Shown here piece by piece: positions 1-7,652 of a stretch of 37,370 nucleotides of DNA. The stretch is from a virus: IMG/VR virus record IMGVR_UViG_3300044614_002690, positions 1 to 37,370 of that record; one strand, 5' to 3'. The notes under the pieces are model-generated. The model made no database searches, was not told the DNA's origin, and saw only the letters and a program-made list of their open reading frames with translations. The position numbers and the translations under genes were made by a program. The stretch's first letter is position 1; every line of letters starts with the position of its first letter.

Positions 1-127
1 CCCTCGACGGGCAGCTCCTCAAGATCGCCACCGTGAAGCGCCTCCCCCTGGCCGGCGAGATCGTGCTCACCCTCGCGAAGGCGTAGCGGAGCGCGCCGCA
101 CTCGACCTTTTGACCTTCGACCTTCCG
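1..127. repeat. Terminal direct repeat, left copy (circular assembly overlap)
   Basis: The first 127 bases are identical to the last 127 bases of the window. An exact repeat of 127 bp is the usual overlap left when a de Bruijn assembler with k=127 closes a circle, so this is most simply an assembly signature of a circular or circularly permuted molecule. A genuine packaged terminal repeat cannot be excluded, but the lambda-type terminase argues for cohesive ends located near the terminase genes instead. Confidence 0.93.
3..86 (+). CDS. 3' end of head-tail gene (duplicate of 37244-37329)
   Basis: Only the last 27 codons and the TAG stop are present here. It is the same sequence as the end of the gene at 36982-37329, seen twice because the window overlaps itself on the circle. 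It should not be counted as a separate gene. Confidence 0.9.
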   Translation, partial: LDGQLLKIATVKRLPLAGEIVLTLAKA

Positions 128-139
128 ACCTTCGACTTT
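101..139. repeat. Short tandem repeat, CGACCTT-type units
   Basis: About five degenerate copies of a 7-8 base unit (CGACCTT, TTGACCTT, CGACCTT, CCGACCTT, CGACTTT) fill the leader between the preceding stop codon and the ATG at 146. It partly lies inside the 127-bp terminal overlap. The leader has no Shine-Dalgarno sequence. Confidence 0.75.
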
Positions 140-145
140 TTTTCG

Positions 146-844
146 ATGTCCACCACCGTCACGCTCGACACCTCGGGCTTCACGCTCTCGCTCCAGCGCT
201 TCGTCACCCTCACCGGGGCCGATGCGGAAAAGGCCGCGCTGCGCTACAGCCGCGTCTTCATGCGCTACGTCATCGCGATCACCCCGCCTGGCGATGGCAA
301 GCAGGGCGGCCAGCGCGCCGCGCTGACCAAAGAGGACGAGTATCGCGCCCGCCGCGCCATCGAGGCCGACCTCGCCCGCCTCTTCATTCCGGTGCGGCTG
401 AAGGGCAAGCGCGCGGAGCAGTGGCCCGATGTCGCCGGCCTGCATAGTCGGGCTTTTTTCGCGGGCAAGACCCCGGGCAAGGCGATCAAAAAAATGGGCC
501 CGGCCAAGTATGTCGACGAGCGTAAGGTAAAAGCACTACAGCGCGACCTTTTCTCCCGCGTGGGCAAGCTCGCCGCGCACTGGCTGGCCGGTGCCCTCGC
601 CATCGCGACCACCGGCATCCCGCAGTGGGTGAAGCGCCACGGCCCGCGCGGGCGCCACGAGCTCACCCAGCCCGGCGCGCCGGTCTACCGCTTCACCGCG
701 CTCAACACCGGCGTGCCCGACAAGATCCTCGGGGAGCTGGATCGGCGCATGGGCTACGCCGCCGGCTACACCTCGCGCCAGATGAACGATGCCCTCGCCG
801 CCATCCTCGCCCGCCGCGCCGAGCAGTTTAACCGCGCGGCCTAG
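146..844 (+). CDS. Putative tail completion / minor tail protein (lambda Z position)
   Basis: This 232-aa protein starts at ATG 146; the open frame reaches back to a TTG at 110, but that stretch is repeat sequence. The protein is basic and mixed alpha/beta, with no signal peptide or membrane segment. On the circle it is the first gene after the head-completion gene at 36982-37329 and precedes the tail terminator candidate, which is the position of tail completion proteins (lambda gpZ, HK97 gp10 type). The assignment is by gene order; I do not recognise a diagnostic motif. Confidence 0.45.
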   Translation: MSTTVTLDTSGFTLSLQRFVTLTGADAEKAALRYSRVFMRYVIAITPPGDGKQGGQRAALTKEDEYRARRAIEADLARLFIPVRLKGKRAEQWPDVAGLHSRAFFAGKTPGKAIKKMGPAKYVDERKVKALQRDLFSRVGKLAAHWLAGALAIATTGIPQWVKRHGPRGRHELTQPGAPVYRFTALNTGVPDKILGELDRRMGYAAGYTSRQMNDALAAILARRAEQFNRAA

Positions 845-852
845 CTCCGCCC

Positions 853-884
853 CTCACTCCCTCACTCCATCACTCCCTCACTCC
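853..884. repeat. Tandem octamer repeat CTCACTCC x4
   Basis: Four head-to-tail copies of CTCACTCC (the third with A in first position) fill the short gap before the next ATG. With the similar array at 101-139 it shows that leaders of consecutive late genes are built from pyrimidine-rich micro-repeats rather than ribosome binding sites. Confidence 0.85.
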
Positions 885-899
885 CTGCCGCCCCTCCCC

Positions 900-1379
900 A
901 TGCCCCTCCTCTCCGCCTACTCCTTTGAGGCTCAGTTTCACGCCGCCTGCGTCGCGCGGCTGCGCGCGCTCATCCCCGCCGTCTCCGGCGTGGAGCGTGT
1001 GTGGGATGCCCGCTCCGCCGATCTCCTGCCCGCCGCGGCCACGGCCAAGATCGTGGTCGAGGCCTCGCCCTTCGCCCGCGCCAGCGGCCACATGAGCCCC
1101 GGCACCGACGGGCGCCTGCGCTACGACCACTTCCGCGGGCAGATCACGATCACGCTCAGCACCGAGAAAACCACGGCCGGCGGCGAGCTGCACGACCAGT
1201 GGCTCGGCCTCGTCCGCGAGTGCTTCCTGCCCGAGCGCCAGCCGCTCGCCGCCATGCCCTACCAGATCCTCCAGTTCGAGGAGACGGGCGGCTCGATCAC
1301 CTACATCGCCGATGGCGAGCGGCTGCGCTCCGAGCTGGTTTTCACCGCCGAGATCGGGCTGCGGCCCGGCTCGGTTTGA
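900..1379 (+). CDS. Putative tail terminator-like protein (lambda U position)
   Basis: The protein is 159 aa from ATG 900, chosen because the in-frame sequence upstream is repeat. It includes the segment ITITLSTEKTTAGGELHD, with no membrane segments. It lies between the tail completion candidate and the tail tube region, the place of minor tail protein U / tail terminator in lambda-like phages. The stop codon TGA is embedded in a TTTGACACGCC motif that recurs at other gene ends in this genome. Assignment is by synteny. Confidence 0.4.
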   Translation: MPLLSAYSFEAQFHAACVARLRALIPAVSGVERVWDARSADLLPAAATAKIVVEASPFARASGHMSPGTDGRLRYDHFRGQITITLSTEKTTAGGELHDQWLGLVRECFLPERQPLAAMPYQILQFEETGGSITYIADGERLRSELVFTAEIGLRPGSV

Positions 1380-1410
1380 CACGCCGCCCGGAGCAACACC
1401 ACGCCCCCTC

Positions 1411-1848
1411 ATGGCCGACTACACCCTCACTCCCGCCAACGTCCTCGCCTCCACCCAGGCCACCACCATCTTCGGCACGGCCGGCGCCGCGCTCACCGCC
1501 GGCCAGCCCCTCTACCAGGACACCGCCGACCTCGATGCCAGCGGGCGCGGCAAGTGGAAACTCGCCGACGCCAACGGCGCCTCGGCCACGATCAAGACTA
1601 TGGCCGGCGTGGCCCTCCACGCCGCCGCCTCCGGCCAGCCGGTGCGCATCGCCCTCGGCGATCCCGACTACACCCACGGTCTCACCACCGTCGCCGCTGG
1701 CGACATCGTGATCCTCTCCGCCACCGCCGGCGCCTTCGCCCCCGCGGCCGACCTCGCCACCGGCATGCGGGCCAACGTCGCCCTCGTCGCCACCTCCGCC
1801 ACCAAGGGTGTGCTGCGCATCACCACCGCCGGGGCCGACAAGGCCTGA
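1411..1848 (+). CDS. Beta-rich structural protein, decoration-like (DUF2190-like appearance)
   Basis: A 145-aa protein rich in Ala, Thr and Gly, with features common in phage decoration or fibre-associated proteins: GQPLYQDTADL near residue 30, GVALHAAASGQPVRIAL near 65-80, a VILSATAGAFAPAADLATG segment near 100-118. The resemblance to the DUF2190 style of capsid cement protein is from memory of the pattern, not from a search. It sits among tail genes, so it may equally decorate the tail tube. The ATG is 35 bases after a TTGACAC motif. Confidence 0.4.
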   Translation: MADYTLTPANVLASTQATTIFGTAGAALTAGQPLYQDTADLDASGRGKWKLADANGASATIKTMAGVALHAAASGQPVRIALGDPDYTHGLTTVAAGDIVILSATAGAFAPAADLATGMRANVALVATSATKGVLRITTAGADKA

Positions 1849-1890
1849 GCGTAGTTCCCCCGTCACTACACCTCGCCCACGCCTCCTCCC

Positions 1891-2274
1891 ATGCCTACCG
1901 ACATCTACGAATCTGAGAGCGGCATCCCGCACGGCAGCCGCCTCCTCACCATCACTCGCGCCGGGGTGCCCACGGTCTACAAGTGCGACTCTTTCCAGCC
2001 GAGCTACCCCACCAAGACGCTCAACCAGAACGACCAACTCGGCCGGGCCGCCCGCTTCAAAGTGGTCAACGATTTTCCCACCGCCTCGGCCACCCTCCAG
2101 CTTGCCAGCACCTCCACCCCCATCCCCGCGCGGCAGGAGACCTTCGAGCCCGAGGCCCACGACCAGGTGACGCGCTGGGTCATCACCTCCGTGTCCGCGC
2201 CCGAGGAGGCCGAGGGCATCCGCACGGTGCAGATCAACTGCCAGGGCGTGCCCCTGCCCCTCGCCCCCGCCTGA
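1891..2274 (+). CDS. Putative tail tube protein
   Basis: This 127-aa protein starts with MPTDIYESESGIPHGSR and has alternating polar/hydrophobic beta-type segments. It precedes the gene in the tail-assembly-chaperone position and the tape measure, where the major tail (tube) protein normally sits. The gene is followed by a strong GC hairpin (2303-2337), which would suit a highly expressed structural gene. There is no sequence-level proof of the tube fold. Confidence 0.4.
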   Translation: MPTDIYESESGIPHGSRLLTITRAGVPTVYKCDSFQPSYPTKTLNQNDQLGRAARFKVVNDFPTASATLQLASTSTPIPARQETFEPEAHDQVTRWVITSVSAPEEAEGIRTVQINCQGVPLPLAPA

Positions 2275-2302
2275 GCCCCCGGCGTATCCACCACGCCGCT
2301 AC

Positions 2303-2339
2303 GCGCCCCGTCTCCCGCTGAGCGGGGGCCGGGGCGCTT
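2303..2339 (+). terminator. GC-rich bipartite hairpin, copy 1
   Basis: Arms GCGCCCCG (2303-2310) and CGGGGCGC (2330-2337) enclose an inner stem CCCGC-TGA-GCGGG. The element is almost the same as the one at 36878-36910, differing only in the inner loop. Only TT follows this copy, so it may act as an attenuator or RNA stabiliser rather than a full rho-independent terminator. Confidence 0.6.
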
Positions 2340-2390
2340 CCGTTTACGCCCACCCTCGCCGCCACCCACCACCACGCCGCCGCCGCTCGC

Positions 2391-3107
2391 ATGCCCTCCG
2401 CCACCCAGCTCGCCCGCGAGATCCACGCCGACCTTTGGCGCCGCGTCTACGCCCCCGCCGCGCGCGCCGCGGCGGAGGCCGAGGCCACCCGCCAGGCGGA
2501 GGACTTCGTCGAGGGCCCGCGCCCGGTGGGCCCCTGGCTGCTGCGCCCGCTCACCGCCTACGATCTCCTGATCAGCGATGGCTACGAGTGCCCGCTCACC
2601 GCTGGCGATTGGCGCGACACCGCGCCGGCCCAGCTCCACTGGTTCGCCTGGCTGCTGCGGGCCGACGTCGAGGCCGGCGACTTCGCCCGGTGGCGCTTCA
2701 TCCGCCGCATGCGCCGTCGCCACCGCGACGCTGCGCTCTTCGCCGCCGACCTCGCCGCCACCGCCGAGTATGTGGAGCGCCATTTCGCCGACGCCTCTGC
2801 GCCCAAGCGCCTCGACCCGCGCACCGGCCAGCCGGTGGCGGCCCGCGCGCCCGGCACCAACTGGCTCGCGCCCCTCGTGGTCGGCCTCGCCTGCGAGACC
2901 GGATGGACCGAGCAGCAGATCCTCGCCCTCCCGCTCGGCCGCCTCTGGCAGTATCTGCGCATCCTCGACCAGCGGAAAAACCCCGGCGCCCCGACCGCCA
3001 CCGCGCTGGCCAAGGCACATGCCGCCTGCCTCGCCGAGACCGAGCGCGTGCTGCAAGAGCGCGTCGCCGCCGAGGCCACGCCCGCCACCGCCGCCACCGC
3101 CTCCTAA
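2391..3107 (+). CDS. Putative tail assembly chaperone (lambda G position)
   Basis: The 238-aa protein is largely helical, with Trp-rich segments (LHWFAWLLRADVEAG) and a C-terminal half resembling proteins before tape measures (VGLACETGWTEQQILALPLGRLWQYLRILDQRKNP). Its stop is two bases before the tape measure ATG. In lambda the equivalent genes G and GT use a programmed frameshift; I see no obvious slippery site and frameshift extension here, so the single protein may do the job. Assignment is by position plus general resemblance. Confidence 0.45.
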   Translation: MPSATQLAREIHADLWRRVYAPAARAAAEAEATRQAEDFVEGPRPVGPWLLRPLTAYDLLISDGYECPLTAGDWRDTAPAQLHWFAWLLRADVEAGDFARWRFIRRMRRRHRDAALFAADLAATAEYVERHFADASAPKRLDPRTGQPVAARAPGTNWLAPLVVGLACETGWTEQQILALPLGRLWQYLRILDQRKNPGAPTATALAKAHAACLAETERVLQERVAAEATPATAATAS

Positions 3108-3109
3108 AC

Positions 3110-4387
3110 ATGGCCTCCTTCACCTCCACTCTCCGCGCCGTGCTCACGATGGATACGCGCGCTTTTCAAGCCGGCGCCACCCGCGCGGAAAAGACCCTCA
3201 AGCAACTGCGCGAGAAGCTCGGCGCTGCCGGGGCCGGCAGCCTCACCCGTTTCCTCGGCATCGGCCTGCTCGTCACCGGCTTTACCCAAGCCCTCAACCG
3301 CGCGCAGGAGCTGCGCGACGAGGCGGCGCGGCTCGGCACCGCGCTCGACCCCAGCGTGCGCCGCACCGCCGAGCTGGCCGACAACTTCGACCGGCTCAAG
3401 AGCAGCGCCTCGGATATCGGCGTGAGCATCGTGGGCGGTCTCGCCGCCTACGGCGATTTTATCGGCACGCAGTATGCCCGCCTCTTCGGTCTCATCAAGG
3501 GCCAGTCCGTCGCCGAGACAGACGAGCGTATCCGAATCTCGGAGACGGCCGGCGCCAACGCCGACCGCCTGGAGCGCGAGCGCGCGGACCCCGCGGTGGA
3601 TCGCAACATCGCCGAGCGCGACCGCTTGCGCGAGGCCGCACGCCGCAAGGAACTAAACGACTTTGACCTTCTCAATCAGCTCGAGAAAGACCGCGACGCC
3701 CTGCGTGTCCGCGCCGCCGACCTTGGGCTCACCCTCGCTCAGCGCACCCAGGCGCAGGTTGACCTCGAGAAAAAGCTCGCCGAGATCGAGGAGCTGCGCG
3801 CCGCGATGCAGAAGCGCAGCGACGACGAGCGGGAGGCCGCCGCCCGCGAGGCCGAGCGCGCCGGCGCCGAGCGGGCCCGCGCCGAGCGCGACCGCGCCAA
3901 GGCCGCCGCCGCCGCGCTCGACGACATCATCGAGCGGACCGAGGCCGCTCTGAAAGCCGAGCGCGACTACGCCGACGCCGTCGCTGCCAGCAAGCGCGCC
4001 ACCGACGACCTCGCCACCGCCAACCGCGACCGCGTGGCCTTTGGCGTGGATGCCGCCGCCTCCGGCGAACGCGGCACGAGCGAGGAGCAGCGCCGCGCCC
4101 GCCGCATCCGCCAGCTTGAGGAAGAGGCCGCCCGCGCCTACGACCGCGGCGACCGCGTGACCGAGCGCCGCGACCAAAAAGGCAACGTCATCCGCGAGAC
4201 CGGCGAGCAGGAGGCCGCGCGCAAACTGGCCGAGGCCGACGCCCTCCGCGGCGGCTTCGGCAACCGCCTCGCCTCCGGCGAGCGCGACCCCCTCGCCGCC
4301 CAGAAGCAGAACCTGCAAGATGCCCTCGAGGCCGCCAAGGTGCTCCAGGATATCCGCGACTCCCTCCGCCCCGAGACCATCCGCTAA
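3110..4387 (+). CDS. Tail tape measure protein (short)
   Basis: A 425-aa protein starting at ATG 3110. The N-terminus is typical of tape measures (LTMDTRAFQAGATRAEKTLKQLREKL), followed by a hydrophobic segment near residues 45-60 and a second near 105-120. A long charged coiled coil of Arg/Glu/Ala fills residues 150-310. At about 1.5 Angstrom per residue of helix, 425 residues would specify a tail of roughly 60 nm, short for a siphovirus. No peptidase or lysozyme domain is visible. Confidence 0.75.
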   Translation: MASFTSTLRAVLTMDTRAFQAGATRAEKTLKQLREKLGAAGAGSLTRFLGIGLLVTGFTQALNRAQELRDEAARLGTALDPSVRRTAELADNFDRLKSSASDIGVSIVGGLAAYGDFIGTQYARLFGLIKGQSVAETDERIRISETAGANADRLERERADPAVDRNIAERDRLREAARRKELNDFDLLNQLEKDRDALRVRAADLGLTLAQRTQAQVDLEKKLAEIEELRAAMQKRSDDEREAAAREAERAGAERARAERDRAKAAAAALDDIIERTEAALKAERDYADAVAASKRATDDLATANRDRVAFGVDAAASGERGTSEEQRRARRIRQLEEEAARAYDRGDRVTERRDQKGNVIRETGEQEAARKLAEADALRGGFGNRLASGERDPLAAQKQNLQDALEAAKVLQDIRDSLRPETIR

Positions 4388-4402
4388 GCCCCGCCGCCGC
4401 CC

Positions 4403-5056
4403 ATGCCCACCGACATCACCGACCACGTCACCGCGGGCTTCCCCGCCTTTGGCGCCGAGGCCATCATCGGCCCCATCGTCGACGAGCGCCCCATCCCCGA
4501 GGATCTCGCCCACGTGGTGCGCCGCATCCCCATGAGCGTGCAGCGCACCGCCTACACGCCCCCCGCGCTCAACACCGCGCTGGCCGGCGCCGCCACCTTC
4601 TACTTCGTCGGCGATGTCGACCACCAGACGCAGCTCGGCGACCAGCTCACCTTTACCCGCCTGTATTCAAATATCCCTACAGCGCGCTTCGATTACGAGA
4701 CCTTCGCCGCCACCTTCCCCGGCATCGGCTACAGCGGCGCGGCCAACCGCGAGCCCTTCCAGCGCCCGGTGACTTCGCAGCTTCACCAGGAATACTACCT
4801 CGTCGGCACCGGCGGCAGCCACGCCAGCGCCGACCTCATCCCCGTGGTCGATGCCACCTCCTTCCGCAACTTCGGCGACACCACCGACCGCGACGCGGGC
4901 GACATCTACCTAATCACCTCGACCACCCCCGCCGCCGCCGACTGGATCACGGAGGTGGGGGACGCCGACTTCACCTACGTGGTCGCCGCCTCCACCGTGC
5001 GCCGATACCTCGGCAACATCTACGTCCGCACCACCCGGCGCGTGCGCCCCCTCTGA
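4403..5056 (+). CDS. Tail-associated protein, unknown
   Basis: The 217-aa product follows the tape measure. It starts MPTDITDHVTAGFPAFGAEAIIGP and has aromatic beta-strand-like stretches (ATFYFVGDVDHQTQLGDQLTFTRLY) and no membrane segment. Genes at this position encode distal tail or baseplate hub-linked proteins, but no named family is recognised. The start is an ATG after a CCGCCGCCC leader with no Shine-Dalgarno box. Confidence 0.5.
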   Translation: MPTDITDHVTAGFPAFGAEAIIGPIVDERPIPEDLAHVVRRIPMSVQRTAYTPPALNTALAGAATFYFVGDVDHQTQLGDQLTFTRLYSNIPTARFDYETFAATFPGIGYSGAANREPFQRPVTSQLHQEYYLVGTGGSHASADLIPVVDATSFRNFGDTTDRDAGDIYLITSTTPAAADWITEVGDADFTYVVAASTVRRYLGNIYVRTTRRVRPL

Positions 5057-5058
5057 GC

Positions 5059-5679
5059 ATGGCCACGCTGCCCGAGAAATTCGCGCGTGCGCAAGGCGCC
5101 TTTGGCGAGATCCTCCGCCGCTTCAACCTACTCCGCGACGTGGTGCGCCCGTGGACGGATGTGGAGGGCAAAGGCGGCATCAAGGTCACGGTCGCCGAGG
5201 CCAACGTAGTCATCGATGCGCAAGAGCTGGCGAGCCGGATCGGGGAGGCGGCGGCGGCGGTAGCCACCACCGCCGCCCCCTTCACGCTCTACGACGCGAG
5301 CAGCGGCGGCACGCTCAAGGTCTGCATCCGCCCCGGCACGGTCAACGGCATCAGCCCAACCTTCACCGACGCATCGCCTGCCGGGGTGCTCTCCGACGAC
5401 CCGCCGCCACTACTCACCATCACGGCCACGCGGTATTTCTGGCTCAAGGTCGTCGCCACCTTTGGCGCTCCTGACACCTACGAGGTAACGGTCGAAAACA
5501 CCGCTACGGGTAGCGCACCGGGCTCGGAGGATATTACAGCCACCGGATTCGAGTCTTACCTCTACCTCGGCCGCGCGACCGTCGCGAGCGGTGCGATTTC
5601 CGCCATCCATTCGCCGGTCCAAACAAATCTCGGCTGCGACACCGGCGGCACGATCAACGCGTGGTGGGCAGCGCCATGA
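5059..5679 (+). CDS. Tail/baseplate protein, unknown
   Basis: 206 aa. The N-terminal 70 residues look helical (EKFARAQGAFGEILRRFNLLRDVV), then Ala-rich, and the remainder is beta-rich with a Gly/Thr pattern (LTITATRYFWLKVVATFGAPDTYEV). It begins two bases after the preceding stop and overlaps the next gene by ATGA, so it belongs to a translationally coupled tail tip set. The helical tether plus beta head suggests an oligomeric appendage; function is inferred. Confidence 0.5.
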   Translation: MATLPEKFARAQGAFGEILRRFNLLRDVVRPWTDVEGKGGIKVTVAEANVVIDAQELASRIGEAAAAVATTAAPFTLYDASSGGTLKVCIRPGTVNGISPTFTDASPAGVLSDDPPPLLTITATRYFWLKVVATFGAPDTYEVTVENTATGSAPGSEDITATGFESYLYLGRATVASGAISAIHSPVQTNLGCDTGGTINAWWAAP

Positions 5680-6554
5680 GCGACCCCCGAATCACGCGGC
5701 AACGCCGTTTCGGCATCGGGGCAGGATGCGGCGCATCGGGGGAGTGGACCCCGCAGTTTGTTGCTCCGTCACCCGGCGGCATCATTCCACCGACCAACCG
5801 GCCGCCCCATTTCATAGGCAACTACCCCGCGTGGGACAATAGTATCTTTCCGAATACGATCTTCGAGGCGCCGTCGAACTACACCGGCTGTGAACTTGAG
5901 TATGTCATCCCCTCCGCCTCCGCTTCGGGCAGCGGCTTCAGCGCCTTTCTCACCGCCGGCACTCACACTTTCACATATACTCGAAAGGCCATGCCTAAGG
6001 CGTTCGCTCAGGCGGTCGCCGCTGATCCTTGGGGCTTGCTCGCGTTCGACGGCAACCCGATGTCCGGCGTATTGGCAGACCTCGAAGAGTTCGAGTGTTA
6101 CATGGCGATTAACCCGTATCCGCGATTCGACTACAAGCGCCCCAATATCCAAGTAGCATTCGCCGCAGCCACAGGAGGAAGCCGAGTCGTCGTCGGTGGG
6201 TTCACTTTTGACGGGGAAGATTTTGACAGCTACTTGGACGCCCCTGGCGCGGACGGTGCCAGCGATCAGCCTTACATACGAGTCGGTGGGATGCTAATGG
6301 GATTCCCGAGACACTTTACCTCTCCGCACCCAACGAAGGTCCGCATCCCCGGCGAGCTTGGAGCCTTCGACCTTGGCGTGCTCTTCAACGATCCGGCGGC
6401 GCCGGGTGTGACTGCTGCCGACATCTACGACCTCACCCCTCCCGCCTGCCGCCCCTACGACGAGCTGACCGTGACCGCCGGCATCAGCGCGCAGGCGGGG
6501 CAGGATTGGGGAGCGGCACAAGCCACCGCCACGATGCGGTTTTTGACCTCATGA
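5676..6554 (+). CDS. Tail/baseplate protein, unknown
   Basis: 292 aa, starting at ATG 5676 where ATGA overlaps the previous stop. It carries aromatic and proline segments (NRPPHFIGNYPAWDNSIFPN) and beta-rich middle and C-terminal parts. The gene body has visibly lower GC and different codon choice (for example ATA, AGG, TTT) than the neighbouring tail genes, which fits recent exchange of a host-contact gene. No catalytic motif is recognised. Confidence 0.5.
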   Translation: MSDPRITRQRRFGIGAGCGASGEWTPQFVAPSPGGIIPPTNRPPHFIGNYPAWDNSIFPNTIFEAPSNYTGCELEYVIPSASASGSGFSAFLTAGTHTFTYTRKAMPKAFAQAVAADPWGLLAFDGNPMSGVLADLEEFECYMAINPYPRFDYKRPNIQVAFAAATGGSRVVVGGFTFDGEDFDSYLDAPGADGASDQPYIRVGGMLMGFPRHFTSPHPTKVRIPGELGAFDLGVLFNDPAAPGVTAADIYDLTPPACRPYDELTVTAGISAQAGQDWGAAQATATMRFLTS

Positions 6555-6769
6555 CCCTCTCGCCCCCTGAGTCCGCCTGGCCGGCGGCGCGAGCGCTGCT
6601 GGCGGCGGTGGTGTGGAGGCACGAGCCGGCCGAGCGCTGCGCGGGCTGCTCCGGCCCGCTGCTCGTGGGCAGGCTCGACGGCGCCCCGGTGGCCCGCGCC
6701 TGCCACCGCTGCGGCCCCGCCGCCGAGCCCGCCCCGCCCCCGTCCTTTGACACGCCCCCCGGGGCATGA
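6551..6769 (+). CDS. Small zinc-ribbon-like protein in the tail operon
   Basis: 72 aa with two CxxC pairs, CAGC near residue 30 and CHRC near residue 51, separated by 17 residues, the spacing of a small treble-clef or zinc ribbon. It overlaps both neighbours (ATGA at 6551; next ATG at 6766 lies inside its stop). A zinc ribbon here could be a structural tail-tip component or assembly factor. The C-terminus (SFDTPPGA) is encoded by the recurring TTTGACAC motif. Confidence 0.55.
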   Translation: MTLSPPESAWPAARALLAAVVWRHEPAERCAGCSGPLLVGRLDGAPVARACHRCGPAAEPAPPPSFDTPPGA

Positions 6770-7626
6770 GCTACCCGAGCACCGCCGCGCCTGCTTACGG
6801 CGATACCCTCTACTTTCCCGCCGGCACCACCGCCCGCTTTCGCTTCACCGCTCGCCAGACTCCCACCGGCCTGCCCTACGACCTCACCGGCGCCACCCTC
6901 ACCCTCTACCTCAAGAGCTCCGAGACCGTCGCCGACGCCTCGGCCTCTCTCACCGCCACCGTCGCCAACGGCAAGCTCGTGGTGATGGATGCCCTGCTCG
7001 GCATCTTCGATTGGCTCCTCTTCCCCGCCGACACCTCGCCGACCGCCTACACCCCCGGCTCTCCCTGGTTCCGCACCGTGAAACTCACCACCGCCGGTGG
7101 CGATGTCTACACCCTCGCCGGCTCGGCCGGCCCCGTGGTGATGGATGCCACCGCGCCCGCCGTCGGCACCGCCGGCCAGCTCGTGGCCTACGCCCCCAGC
7201 GTCCGCGCCGAGGCCGTCGGCCCGTCTTCCTCCCCCGTGCCCGCCTACGCGACGATCACCTACGTGGACGACGCGCTCGATGCCCTCTTCACCCGCGCCT
7301 CCGCGACCAACGACGGCACCGGCAACACCACCCTCACCCTGCCCACCGGCAGCCGCCACCACACCGTCGACCTCGTGCTCACCGGCTCGGCCGGCACCCG
7401 CACCCTCATCGCCGCCACCACCGGCGCGGCCGCGGGCGACGTGCTCCGGCTCGACTACACCCTCCCCGCCACCGCCGGCCTCGTGGTCGAGCTGCGCAAC
7501 GCCACCGCAGGCGGCACCCTGCTCGACAGCCTCACCACCGACACCTCCGCCGACCCCGCCCTGATCTCCCTCACCTACAGCGGCACCGTCTGGCAGCTCA
7601 ACTCCGCCCTGTATCCGGCAGCCTGA
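6766..7626 (+). CDS. Baseplate upper protein-like (BppU-like) host-binding scaffold
   Basis: 286 aa. The first 130 residues match the general pattern of BppU-type N-terminal domains: PAGTTARFRFTARQTPTGLPYDLTGATLTLYLKS, then GIFDWLLFPADTSP, then a TVKLTTAGGDVYTLAG strand. Residues 150-286 are a beta-rich Gly/Thr domain. Such proteins connect the baseplate to receptor-binding proteins, and the next gene encodes the likely receptor-binding spike. Recognition is from pattern only. Confidence 0.5.
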   Translation: MSYPSTAAPAYGDTLYFPAGTTARFRFTARQTPTGLPYDLTGATLTLYLKSSETVADASASLTATVANGKLVVMDALLGIFDWLLFPADTSPTAYTPGSPWFRTVKLTTAGGDVYTLAGSAGPVVMDATAPAVGTAGQLVAYAPSVRAEAVGPSSSPVPAYATITYVDDALDALFTRASATNDGTGNTTLTLPTGSRHHTVDLVLTGSAGTRTLIAATTGAAAGDVLRLDYTLPATAGLVVELRNATAGGTLLDSLTTDTSADPALISLTYSGTVWQLNSALYPAA

Positions 7627-7652
7627 TACACCTCGTTTCGCTTTACTCTCCC

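Noticed and set aside
1342-2160. Long Gly-rich minus-strand frames opposite the tail genes (also around 2004-3056, 3653-4624 and 31442-33307)
   Set aside because: They are antisense shadows of GC-rich plus-strand genes: Gly/Ala/Arg-rich products, no plausible starts and no domain motifs, while the plus-strand genes carry recognisable features.
2391-3116. A programmed frameshift between the chaperone and a G-T type extension
   Set aside because: No slippery heptamer followed by an extended overlapping frame was found; the tape measure starts two bases after the stop.
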